Shown: positions 10,313 to 20,932 of the stretch, piece by piece
How positions within the stretch are numbered: the first letter of the stretch is position 1
Layout: the number at the start of each line of letters is the position of its first letter
From: Isoetes taiwanensis
Taxonomy: Eukaryota > Streptophyta > Lycopodiopsida > Isoetales > Isoetaceae
DNA: 64,000 nucleotides
NCBI GenBank assembly: GCA_021234155.1
Contig: JAJEKV010000003.1
Span: 26,206,233-26,270,232 of the forward strand
Direction: 5' to 3'
Notes under the pieces: model-generated
The model's input: only the letters and a program-made list of their open reading frames with translations
The model's database searches: none
What the model was told of the DNA's origin: nothing
Program-made: the position numbers and the translations under genes

Positions 10313-12638
10313 ATGGTTTCTTCCATATCTTTGCAGGTTGAAGCTCCTGAAAAAAACCTCATTTTGGAAGCTCAAGCATTAAATCAACATACCCAGGATC
10401 GACCTGTAAATTTAAAGAACATATTATCATCTCGACGACGACGTGGTGGCTGGCTGCCTGCTGTTCTCATATTTGGTAATGCAAGCATATAACACTTATT
10501 TCCAGCACTATAGTGTATCATATATTAACATGACAATTTCTTTCCTTTCAGGGACAGAGTTATGTGAGAGATTAGCAACTCTTGGAGTGGGATTAAACCT
10601 CATTACATATCTTACAAATGATCTTCATCTGCCAGCATCCACTTCTCCAAATATAGTTACCAATTTTCTTGGCACCTCTTACTTATGCTGTCTCATAGGA
10701 GGCTTTGTGGCAGATGCAAGTTTAGGACGTTTAAAGACAATTGCAACCTGTGCATGCATCCAATTAATGGTATCAGCATCTAAAACCAACTCATTCTCTC
10801 TGTTATATAATTCCGTATTTTATACTAAAAAAACTGTTGGTACTCTGCAGGGAATAGGTTTGCTTACAATGTCAGCGGCATTGCCTTCTCTAAAACCTCC
10901 TCCTTGCAGAGGAGCTACTAGCTGCATACCTGCAAAAGGCAAACAAATGGCTTTTCTATATGTAGCTCTGTATCTGATAGCCTTGGGAACCGGAGGGATC
11001 AAAGCCAACGTTTCTGCATTTGGGGCAGACCAATTTGACGAGAATGATCCAAAAGAGAAGCTAGAAATGGCACATTTTTTTAATTGGCTAGTGGTGGCCA
11101 TATCATTTGGCGCACTCTTTGCAGTCACTGTCCTTGTGTACATTCAAGATAATGTGGGGAGAGGATGGGGATATGGCATTAGTGCAGTATGCATGTTTGT
11201 TAGCATTCTGCTTCTACTTGCTGGCATACCTCTTTACAGGTTGAAGACGGCAGCAGGGAGCCCCTTGACTGATATTGCTCATGTTCTGGTTGCTGCATTA
11301 AGGAAGAAAAAATTGGAACTTCCTGCAGATGAGAAACTACTATATCAAAAGCTGCACAGTCCACAGCGGATCGACCATACTCCACAGTTCAGGTAACTTG
11401 ATTATTGCAACCAATAGATCAAATTCTTTCTACGTTCTTCTCTCCAACTCCTTTGGACTTAGAATAGAAAATTGCTCATTGTTAACAATTTTCCTTGAAA
11501 CATTCCTATAAACAGATCATGGACCATCCTGGAATTTGCATGTGATTCGTGTCCAAAGTCATGGAATTTGCATCTCATTCATGTCTAAAATATAAAAAAT
11601 CTGTGAGCAGATCGGTTACAAGTAATTTTTTCTCCTGCTTCAAAACCTGTTAACATCATGGAATTTGCATCTCATTCATGTCCAAAATACGAACAGATCA
11701 GTTACAAGTTCTTTTTGCTTTTGCTAACGCAATTCTTCTTCAAAACCCTGTGCAGATGCTTGGACAAAGCAGCAATTGCAGATCTGGAGCACGACGATCT
11801 AAGCAAAGAGACTTCATGGCGCCTCTGCTCAGTAACAAAGATCGAAGAAGTAAAAATGGTAATAAGGGTTCTTCCGATCTGGGCAACGTCAATTTTGGGC
11901 TACACAATTTTTGCCCAAACGACCACTCTGGCGGTGATACAAGGCAGCACGATGAACAGGCAACTAGGGAAGCATTTCAAGTTCCCCCCAGCATCAACAG
12001 GAGCTTTTCTACAACTGAGCGTCATGCTCACAGTAACGGCATACGACAGATTCTTTCTACCGGCAGCAAGAAAATTTACAGGAAGAAATGAGGGCATAAC
12101 TCTGCTGCAAAGAATCGGGTGCGGCATGTTCATATCCATATTTGCCATGATAGTGGCCGCGGTGGTAGAGCGCAAGAGGCAATCTGTGGCCATGGAATAT
12201 AATCTGCTGAATAGCCCCAAAGCAACCGTGCCCATGAGCATATTTTGGCTTGTTCCCCAATATCTTCTTGTGGGTCTGAGCGAAGCCTTCACATATATAG
12301 GTCAACTGGAGTTTTTCTACCAGCAAGCCCCTGACGGAATGAGAAGCATGATCACCGGCTTGTTTCTGAGCACCATATCCTGCGGGTTCTTCTTTAGCTC
12401 CTTCTTGATCTCTACAGTAAACAGAGTAACCAGCAGCCATGGCGGCCATGCATGGGTCTCCAATAATATCAACAAGGGCAGATTGGATTTGTTCTATTGG
12501 CTTCTGGCAGTTCTAAGCGCTGTCAATGCATTGGTATACCTAATTTCTGCTCGATGGTACAGATACAGATTGCCGACCGATCGATCTTCTAAAATTGAAG
12601 CTGGAATTTCATCATCAAAATTAGAACAAGTGCATTGA
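10313..12638 (+). CDS. NPF (NRT1/PTR family) proton-coupled transporter, NPF6-like; four exons
   Basis: Exons 10313-10475, 10552-10769, 10851-11392 and 11756-12638 have GT-AG borders and consistent phases (1, 0, 2) and give 601 aa, normal for the family. These plasma- or vacuolar-membrane symporters move nitrate, peptides or hormones with protons. Visible: basic stretch SSRRRRGGWLPAVLIF before helix 1, the proton-coupling ExxER motif as ELCERL, NFLGTSYLCCLIGGF, ALGTGGIKANVSAFGADQFDE, KLELPADEKLLY, the conserved SLDKAAI block as CLDKAAI, and LPIWAT before helix 7. A TM-rich C-half ends in a polar tail. Wording is closest to Arabidopsis NRT1.1 (NPF6.3). The Arg-x-x-Thr of its Thr101 site is kept (RLKT), while its nitrate-binding His356 position appears to be Phe (TIFAQ). 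Start chosen as the ATG giving a family-like N-terminus. An upstream in-frame ATG near 10202 would only add translated CTT repeat. Confidence 0.9.
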
Positions 12639-12650
12639 GATTTTTGGAGG

Positions 12651-12658
12651 AAAAAAAA
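12651..12658 (-). terminator. Oligo(T) RNA polymerase III terminator of the tRNA
   Basis: On the minus strand eight T residues follow the tRNA 3' end by four bases. This is the usual Pol III stop signal. Confidence 0.8.
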
Positions 12659-12662
12659 TTAG

Positions 12663-12735
12663 CACTCTCGGTGGGACTCGAACCCACAATCCTTTGATTA
12701 GAAGTCAAATGCCTTATCCATTAGGCCACGAGAGC
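12663..12735 (-). tRNA. tRNA-Arg (anticodon UCU)
   Basis: 73 bases on the minus strand fold into a full cloverleaf: acceptor GCTCTCG/CGAGAGT with a G-U first pair, D arm GCCT/AGGC, anticodon stem TTTGA/TCAAA with loop CTTCTAA (anticodon TCT), T arm GTGGG/CCCAC with loop TTCGAGT, discriminator G. There is no intron and no encoded CCA. Internal A and B boxes are intact, so it should be transcribed by RNA polymerase III. It lies in convergent orientation, 25 bases past the NPF stop codon. Confidence 0.95.
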
Positions 12736-12738
12736 AGT

Positions 12739-13224
12739 TGATGATATTAAACTTATCAAAATAATATAAATTCCCTGGTCCAAATGACCAGCAATAACAA
12801 AGTATGCCAATCATAGCTCTAGTACCTCACGAATCACTTAAAGAGATAGCTCGTACTAGTCTCTCTTCCATGCTTGATTATTATCACATAATTTTCTATC
12901 CAAGAATTTCTGCAAAACTTTGACTATAAGATTACTTACAAGATATGTAAAGTTTTAATTCTTCTTCCAGTGTTTATAGTTGCTTTTGTTGGGTGTTTGT
13001 AGTTGTTCCCTTATCTTAACCATTAACCATTGCAGGCTATCTTGATCCAACCATTGCCCACCGTCGGATCATAGAATGGTTATTGATAACCTTCTGAATT
13101 TTCTCTTTTCAAAGAATATTCTGGTACTGCAATAATCATCGAAATATAACAAAATCGCCGATAATTGCCCAAATATTTGGCCCTGTTCGTCGTCTCTATT
13201 TCGACTTTGTTCGTTGCCTCTATT
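12739..13224. other. Intergenic, nothing recognised
   Basis: AT-rich sequence with no domain on either strand. It lies upstream of the tRNA gene (minus strand) and before a minisatellite. Confidence 0.4.
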
Positions 13225-13460
13225 TTGGCATCTCAAGGATGGATCTCAGAGATATATTGGCATGTCAGAGATGGACTTATTTCTTTTCTTTGAGATGGAG
13301 AAGATGTTTTGGCATCTCAGAGATGGACTTTCTTCCTTTTGTCAAAGATAGATCTTAGATCTGCGATTGTTGCAGATGTTCTATTTCGACATCTCAGAGA
13401 TGGATCTAGAGATATTTCGACATCTCAGAGATGGACTTCTTTCTTTTCTCAGGGATGAAC
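13225..13460. repeat. Minisatellite with palindromic core CATCTCAGAGATG
   Basis: Five or more imperfect units of the type tttcgacatctcagagatggac, or variants with ggcatctcagagatggactt, lie in tandem. The core CATCTC-A-GAGATG is a perfect inverted repeat, so each unit can form a small hairpin. Confidence 0.75.
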
Positions 13461-13479
13461 TTGGAAATCAATACTTTAC

Positions 13480-13712
13480 TCTGTAGAAGAAAGTAGATCA
13501 TCCAAAGTGCTTTGGCAAAATGCACTTCACCAAACTGACCTTGAAATCAGCCCTTTCTTCTGTGCCACCCCAGATGAAATTCCTAATAATCCTGATGATA
13601 AGCTGCATCTTTTAGATGTGGACCACCAGTAAGTGCTTTTCCAAGCCCTTAATAACAATATCCCATGCACCATAGAAATACCAAGAAGTTTGGTCGTGAT
13701 ACCATGAAGAAA
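13480..13712 (-). mobile_element. L1 LINE fragment, region after the reverse transcriptase
   Basis: On the minus strand around 13640-13510 the translation reads QLIIRIIRNFIWGG and then FKVSLVK, the RNFxWGG block found after the reverse transcriptase in plant L1 ORF2. It probably belongs to the same L1 as unit A, separated from its reverse transcriptase by the TRIM and repeats at 13714-14255. No start and no 3' tail are seen. Confidence 0.65.
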
Positions 13713-13713
13713 G

Positions 13714-14110
13714 TGATATGGTTTAGGGACACGTGAAGACCACTTGAGGAAATCTTTGGAGGTGACATTTAATTATCATCTATAGAGGGTCAAGCCTCAA
13801 CGTCTAAATGCTTTTGCCCAGTTTGTTGGTATTGTGTCGTATCAAATGGTATCAAAGCCAAGTCTCGAGTTCAAGTCTCTATGGGAGCATTAAAAATAAA
13901 AATTGCTTCATGGGCGAATAACATAAGTCCCATATGCTCGAGAGTGAGCATTGAGAGGGAAAGGAATTGATATGGTTTGGGGGGCCATGAAGGCCACTTG
14001 AGTAAATATTGGGGAGATCACACCTAATTATTATATATATAAGATCAAACCTCAACGTCTAGATGCTTTTGCCCAGTTGGTTGGGGCACGGTAATTAAGG
14101 TGTCGTATCA
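13714..14110 (+). mobile_element. TRIM (terminal-repeat retrotransposon in miniature)
   Basis: Two direct repeats start TGATATGGTTT and end GTGTCGTATCA (TG...CA): 13714-13844 and 13968-14110, diverged from each other. Two bases after the first is TGGTATCAAAGCC (13847-13859), an initiator-Met tRNA primer-binding site with one mismatch to the usual TGGTATCAGAGCC. A purine tract gagagggaaaggaat (13953-13967) sits just before the second repeat. The interior of about 120 bases encodes nothing. This is the layout of a TRIM, mobilised in trans by an LTR element. Flanks share only aaag on each side, so the target duplication is uncertain. Confidence 0.75.
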
Positions 14111-14255
14111 AAAGGAGCTTCATGGAAATGCAGTAACACTATCATATATAGAGGGTCAAACCTCGACATCTAAATGCTTTTGCTCAATTGGTTGGGGCAA
14201 GATAGTTAAAGTGTCATATCAAAAGGACCTTCCATGGAAATGCAATAACACATGG
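14111..14255. repeat. Partial third copy of the TRIM LTR end plus flank
   Basis: The last 90 or so bases of the TRIM LTR (tatagagggtcaaacctc ... gtgtcatatca) and the following 30 bases (aaagga-ccttc-catggaaatgca-taacac) occur again directly after the complete element. A similar LTR tail recurs at 16345-16410, at the junction of the duplicated L1 units. Confidence 0.7.
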
Positions 14256-16337
14256 TGGAACTAGAGTATCCAGCGTCCACAATACAGCACACTTCTGCCA
14301 CCCAACAAAGATGCTAGATGCTAAAGAAAAGGAGTCTAGTACTTAGATTGCATTCTGAAGATTTTGCTCGCCAGACCCATAAGGAAAAGAAAAGTATCAT
14401 CTGTCGCGACCTGCTATCCGTGGGGAATCCATGCCATAGCCAACCTGAAAGAATGTCGAATCCTGGAAGAAAAAGAAGGGGAATGAGCAGAATAATGGAG
14501 TCTCATGACATCCACTATAAATTGTACATCAAATCCAACATGCAAGAGACACTTTTTCACAAAAACCCAATCAATACTGTCACATGCCTTTGTAAAATCC
14601 AGTTTCAAATAAACAATCTCATGAGCCTGCAATCTCGCCCAATGAATCCCGCATAGACAACAACTACATTATTTAAGATACATCGACATGGTAAGAAACC
14701 TGATTGTACCAAGAATCTCTCGAAGCTTTTGAGCATAGGCTTTGGCAAGGATCTCGTAAACATAAGACAATAAAATAATGGGACGCCAATCTGCACTTGA
14801 AGAGGGCTCCTTACACTTGGTGATGAGGGAGATGCAGCCCAAATTAAGGGGCTTATGCAATCGCTTTACCTCTAAAATCAGTAAACACATTATGCACATC
14901 CTCATTAACCCAAGCCAATACTTCTGAAAAAACTCTACAGAAACACCATCAATTCTAGGGCATTTGCTTTGCTTCAAAAGAAATATAGCATCTGTCAAAT
15001 CATTGAAACACTAGGTGAACCTTTACAAGCAATGCCTCTTCATAAACACTAGGGTGAACCTTTACAAGCAATGCCACTTAAAAATCTTGTTGGATGGTAA
15101 GGTGATGTGCCACAAAGAAGCCAGAAATGATGATGCACAATTCTTGAGCTTAAGAACCTCATACAACGTTCTCTCTCTTGGAACCATTGCAGTCCAGCTA
15201 TAACACGAGCTTGGTGAACTTGCTCCAATTCCATTTGCCAAATTCTTACTAGAATTGCTTCTCCAATTGACCATCTGAAGAAAAAGTAGATATATAGGCC
15301 ATTAGTTGCTGATAAAGTGCCATTAAAATCCCCTGATTTACAACTGCAGGCTCACGGCCCCAACCTGTAGCAAAGGAGTTTACCGCAGCAACCGCATCAA
15401 CAATACCTACATTCCCTTTTCATTTAGAACATGCAGACGATCAAGCTTGTCTACAACTGGTCTAGAACCCTTCATCCTTTAACAAAGAGATATTTAACTT
15501 GAAATAGATTTTAGTCCTGCTATGTGCAATATGTAGAGCAGAATAACAGTTTTGTGAATTGCGATATGAAATAGAACTATCCAGCAAGTTTTTGCGAAAG
15601 GAAGTGGACATATGAACAGCTACCAAAGCATTATAGTACCTCCAATCATGTCTTGCATATGCCCTTCCATCATCAACCAGCCATTGCACCAAGCAAAGCC
15701 TAGGTATCCATCCACTTCTTCAAAACTATAATCGTGCATTAGGCGTTGCCATTGCTCGCGTTCGAAATTCTGAACAGTCTCAGTCCCCCTGCCACACTTG
15801 TCAAGTTCAACAGTCGTGAAGTTCTCCACTAGCAGCCAAGCCACATGAGCATCTAATCTAACCAATTTAGTTCTAAGTGTAGCCCAAAGTGCACCCCTTT
15901 GACGAGATCTATTATGAGCATAAACGTTCACAAGTCTCTATTGTTGTCCATTGTCAAACTGCTTGATAATGATCTAGTGTCCCAAAATCTATCAACCTGA
16001 GTGAATATGACTACTATGTCATGCTTCCATGCAGTGAGAACCCCTGTCTTTGTTGAGTTTGCTGCAGCTATAAGGACATTATATTGCCCAACTACTAAAG
16101 CAACTTCTTGCATATCATCTTTCTTGTCTTGCAAACAATAAAAATCCAAATTCAACCTAGCAAGGATCATAGAAGGTCTTCTTCTTTTAGCCAGGGATAT
16201 CCACTTGGTCTGCCCAGTGTTGCCTTGATGCCACAGGAAGTGTTGTAATAACAGTGGCTGATGCAGGCTCAGTAGGAGGGATATACTCAAAGATAGGTGC
16301 AGTGATACATAAGTATTCCTCTGATGAGCATGATAGT
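14198..16337 (-). mobile_element. L1-type LINE fragment, duplicated unit A
   Basis: Minus-strand order from high to low coordinate: end of ORF1-like text (about 16362-16200), endonuclease (about 16130-15620: GVLTAWKHDIV, MNVYAHN, FAWCNG), a spacer, FFRA-type linker (15234-15049), then reverse transcriptase (14998-14414: GVSVEFFQKYW, GCISLITK, WRPIILL, and YLKLDFTKACDSIDW). The GDxN endonuclease block reads LLVENFTTVE, so the metal-binding Asp is lost. Many stops and frame changes occur. It is about 2.15 kb long and homologous throughout to unit B at 16338-18655. Confidence 0.85.
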
Positions 16338-19330
16338 TAAGGTTAATATAGTTAAGGGGCACGATAGTTAAGGTGTCGTATCAGGAGAAACTTCTATCAA
16401 AAATACAGTAACACAAGTGGAACTAGAATATCTAACATCCACCCAACAAAGACGCCAGATGCTAAAGAAAAGGAGTCTAATAGTAAGATGGCATTCTGTA
16501 GTTTTGCTCATCATCCTTTAGGAAAAGAAAAGTATCATCTGCATACTCCTGTTATACATGGAGAGCCCATGCAAGGTGCCATCTTGTGCAACAAATGAGA
16601 AAATCTGATAGAGGATTTTTGCAACAATTGTGGATAGCAATGGTACAAGTGGCCAACCCTAGATGAATCCCATAGCCAACTTGAAAGAATGCCGAAGACT
16701 TTCTTTGAAAAAGAACAACAGAATGAGTAGAATAGTAGAGTCTCATGACATCCGCTATGAGTTGTGCAACAAAGCCAAGATGCAGGAGACACTTTTCCAA
16801 AAAAGCCCAATCAACACTATCATATGCAATTGCGGAATTCAGCTTCAAGTAAACAATCTCATGAGTTTGCAGTCTCACCTAATAAATCCCCTACTAGGAA
16901 GCAGCTACATTATTTAAAATACGTCATCGCGATCGAAAACCTGATTGTATAGAAAAGATAGAATCAACAAGAATGTCTCGAAGCTTTTGAGCATAGACTT
17001 TAACAAAAATCTCGCGAATAGAAAAGGTAATGGGACGCTAGTTTGCAATTGAAGATGGCTCCTTACACTTAAGGATGGGGAAGATGCAGCCTGAATTAAG
17101 GATCTCTTGTCCACTAATCGCATTTGCCTCTTAAAATTAGTAAAGAAATTATACACATCCTACCACCAATTCCATGACACTTGCATTGATTCAAAAAGAG
17201 ATATAGCCTCTGCCAAATCATTGAAAAGTATCTCAGTTTCCAAACTAGCTTTTGCTCTTTAGAAACACCAGGGTGAACCTTTACAAGCAATGCCTCTTAA
17301 AAATCTTGTTGGATGGGAAGGCGATGAGCTATCAAGAAGCCAAAAAATGACAATGCACAAAAATATTGAGCTCTTCTAGGCCAGAAATGAGAGATCCATG
17401 AGGAACCTGGAGAGACACCATAGCAGAAGCTTGTCTTTTGGCCCTCGCAATGATGAAGAAGAAACTCATACAATGATCTCACTTCTTGAACCATTGCAGT
17501 CCAGCTTTAATGCGAGCCTGATAAACTTACTCTGACTCCATTTGTCGGATGCTTGCCAGAATTTTCTTCTCCAATTGACCATCTATATGCAGACTACGAA
17601 TTGCTGATAAAGCGTCATTAAAATCTCCTGATTTGCAGTTGCGTGCCCATGGCCCTGACCTTTAGCAAAGGACTTTACCGCATCAAACACATCAATAATA
17701 CATGCCATTCCTTTTTGTCTAGAACATGCTCATCCTTCACGAAAGAGACATTTAACTTGAAATAAGTTTTAGTCCTGCTATGTGCAATATCTAGAGCAGA
17801 ACAAAAGCTTTGTGAATTGTCATCTGAAATAGAACTATCCCACAAGCTTTTGCAAAATTAAGTGGGTATGCGAACATCTGCCAAAGCATTATAGTACCCC
17901 CTATCGTGTCTTGCATATGCCCTTCTATCGTCCAACCAGCCATTGCACCAAGTAAAGCTAGGGTCCTTACCCATTTCTGCAAAACTACAACCATGTAGTA
18001 GTTGTTGCCGTTGCTTGCGTTCAAAATCTTGAACAATATCAGTCCCCTTGCCACACTTGTCAGCCTCAAGTTCGACTATGTTGAAGTTCTCCACTAGCAG
18101 CCCAGCCGCATGAGCATCTAATCCAACCAATTTGGTTCTAAGTGTAGGCTAGAGTGCACCACTTTGACGAGTTCTATTATGAGCATAAACATTCACAAGT
18201 CCCAACCTATCAACCTGAGTGAATGTGCCTATTATATCATGCTTCCATGCGGTGAGAACCCGTGCCTTTGTTGAGTCTGCTGCAGCTACAAGGACATTAT
18301 ATTGCCTTCCAACTACTGAAATGACTTTTTGCATATCATCTTTCTTGCATTTATGCTCTCGTAGATAAGTCTGAATTCAACCTAGCAAGGGCCATTGAAA
18401 GTCTGCTTCTTTTAACTAGAAAAGTGGCAACATCCCTGACATTCTAAGAAATCAGTTTCATTGTGCAGGAGGATCCGGTGGTCGATGTCCAAATCCATAG
18501 AATCAACATGAGCATGCAGCTTGTTTCCCACTTGATCTGCCCAGTGTTGCCTTGATGCCACACGAAGTGTTGTAATAACAATGGCTGATGCAAGATCAAC
18601 AGAAGAGATATACTTAGAGATAGATGGCGGTGGTGCATAGGTATTCCCCTGACGAGCAACTCTTTTCATTTGGGAAATTGACCAATCTACCGATGAGGAC
18701 GCCAATGATTCCTGTTCATGTGGTAGGAACAGAGGGTGCAAGGGGTAGAAAATCAAATGGAGTGGAGGTAGACACATGCTTTGGGACAAATGAAGCTATA
18801 GGAATAGAGGGAGTAGAGCACTTAGTGTGATATGGTGAGAAAAACATATTAGCAAGCTTAGGACTATTAAGCAAAGATAGTTTATATCTAAAAAAAAAGA
18901 GAGCCATTTTGGAGAGAGGCATCAGCAGGAAGAGAGATACAAATGCTTGGACCATTGGCAATTGAAGGAGCAAGGTGGAGGCTTAAGTCATTAGCAATCG
19001 CAATCATGAAGTCTGGGACTTGCATTTCAATAGGAAAATTCTCCAATGTGAACAACATGGCCTTCGGAATGCATCAGATTTGTTGGGCAAGAAGCTAGGG
19101 GTGTATACTTGATACAAAAGATAATGCCTCCGCAAAGGATCTATACGCACTCCACTAACTTATCAACTGCTACTGGCGAATCAAATATAATTAAGAAATA
19201 ATTATTCTGCTTATCAAGAATCTTCAAAGACTCATGTCGAAGCAATTCCAATTTCTAAAGTTATTGTTTCAGCCAAGAACCCATCTTTTTGGGATCAAGA
19301 AATGACCTGTACAGTGGCAGATAATAACAT
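16338..19330 (-). mobile_element. L1-type LINE, duplicated unit B with ORF1 end
   Basis: Same minus-strand order as unit A: reverse transcriptase at 17156-16552 (QSFEKFL-type linker, EIVYLKLNSAIAYDSVDWAF), pre-RT segment near 17494-17297, endonuclease 18130-17791 (LLVENFNIVE, FTWCNGWLDD) and 18334-18149, then a Ser/Pro-rich ORF1 tail (18973-18412). Beyond the duplicated part, about 19330-19040 reads FLIIFDSPVAVDKLVE and CGGIIFCIKYTPL, the pattern of the DUF4283 domain at the start of plant L1 ORF1. Thus it was once a nearly full-length L1. It is now full of stops. It shares with unit A the altered endonuclease block, so the mutation predates the duplication. Confidence 0.82.
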
Positions 19331-19419
19331 GAGAGACTAGATTTTGAATACATGGTGAAGAGAATGAAAAGTATTGAGATTGAACAACAATAATTGGTTA
19401 GATATAAGAGAGAAACAAA

Positions 19420-20045
19420 ACCTCCATATGTTCTTGGGTTATCTCTAGAACATTTTGGATTGGGTTAAATATGTGCAATTTTTAGGGATGGAATTGTTGT
19501 TTATTTGCTCCAATTTCTAAAATGAAATTAGTTGTAGTGGAGTGGAACTATTTCCCGGTATTTTCATTTGCCGATTTTAGGGAAATATGTCAAGAAATAT
19601 AATCAAGGAAATATTGTCAATAAACCTAATAAAAATAACATGCTTCCCTAGTTATGAGGTCTTTATACCGACATGGCAAGCAAATCTACTATCATAAAGC
19701 AATTAAGTTAACAATACTAAGATGCTACAATTGTGAAGAAATCCATGAAGCAACTCACTTTTTTAAATGAAGCAGTAAATGCATAGCTAATTCGCAAATT
19801 GATGGAACGATTCTAAAAACAATGGAAAGCATAAATATTGCATATAACAGGTTAAATAATATAGACGGCATAACTCTCCATGTATTCTTGGGTTGCCTCT
19901 TGATCAATTTGTATTGGGGTAAATATGTGCAATTTCTAGAATTAATCGTATATTTGCCTCAATTTTCCGAAATGGGATGGGTTGTAACTAGTTTTGATCT
20001 ATTTAGGTGGCATATTTTCCTTTGTCGATCTTAGGGAATGCTAAG
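19420..20045. repeat. Diverged direct-repeat pair (19420-19590 and 19868-20045)
   Basis: Both segments run from ctccatatgttcttgggtt (or its variant) through aaatatgtgcaatttnta, to gttgta, ttcc and cgatnttagggaa, in the same order and orientation, with about 280 bases between. There is no coding text. It could be an old LTR-like pair or a segmental duplication; no PBS, PPT or TG..CA ends are visible. Confidence 0.6.
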
Positions 20046-20640
20046 TTTCGATATTGTTCCGATCACGAAACATAAGCTGATTTTTCTCTTCTTTGACCTT
20101 CTTGGCCACTTTCTCTTTCTAGGATTTCATCTCTCACACTATTAGTCATGAAGAAATGTTTGCGGGTCTCCCTCTCTCTCTAACACCTCACACTATTGGT
20201 TTATCTTTCTAGGCTTTTTGAGCACTTTGTCTCTCTGCACTAATGCTTCCACATGTGCTCGTTTTTGATGCCTCTCTCTCTCCTCACACTCTCAGTTTCT
20301 CTCGCAAGGCTTTTCTCTATCTACACTACCACTCCCACCTGTGCTCCTTTTGCCAACTGCTATCTTTGCTCCCTTTATCTTGTACCCTCCTATTGATTTC
20401 TCTCTTCATTGACCTTCTTGGCCACTTTCTTTCTCTAGGATTTCATCTTTTGGCAACAATCTCTCACTATTAGTCACATGCACTGCGCCAACATTCTCTC
20501 ACTACTAGTCATGCCAACAGGCTTTTCCAATTTATCACAACAAACCAATGGCACGTTCTTTTCTAAATATTCCAACAAACTAATGGCGTGCTCTGAGTGA
20601 CTTCATCTCATTTCCTTGCCTTTTGTCCAATTTCGCTCTC
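20046..20640. repeat. Pyrimidine-rich block with repeated cttggccactttct phrases
   Basis: CT-rich sequence in which gaccttcttggccactttct..tctaggatttcatct and ctctcacactattagtca recur at about 20088-20155 and 20398-20480, with a third partial copy at 20490. It probably forms part of the 5' region of the LINE-B element that follows. Confidence 0.5.
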
Positions 20641-20932
20641 TTAAAAGATGCTCAAATTGCTAGACTACCCTAAGCTTCACCAAAACTCCCTGTCAGCTCA
20701 AGCCCGTCCCAGAAGAATTTCGACAGTAACAAAAATTGAAACCCCCTCTCCCCAAACAACGGGGCTGAAACCCCCACCCCCTCCCGTGCCAACCACTGAG
20801 GGTGGGCATCGTTTATGTTTCAATATCATATTATGATCTGGTTGAGCCTCCTAGAACTCCTTAGCTCCTTGAACTTTTGCTACCCATGCCAAACTCCTCT
20901 CTCCATCTAACTTCTAGACCCTTGCATTAGTC

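Noticed and set aside
13800-13885. tRNA-derived SINE (box A- and B-like strings gcccagtttgttgg and gagttcaagtctc)
   Set aside because: The TG..CA direct repeats, primer-binding site and purine tract explain the same segment better as a TRIM.
20243-20473. Leucine/serine-rich open frame resembling membrane segments
   Set aside because: It is the translation of a pyrimidine-rich repeat block and shares repeats with its neighbours.
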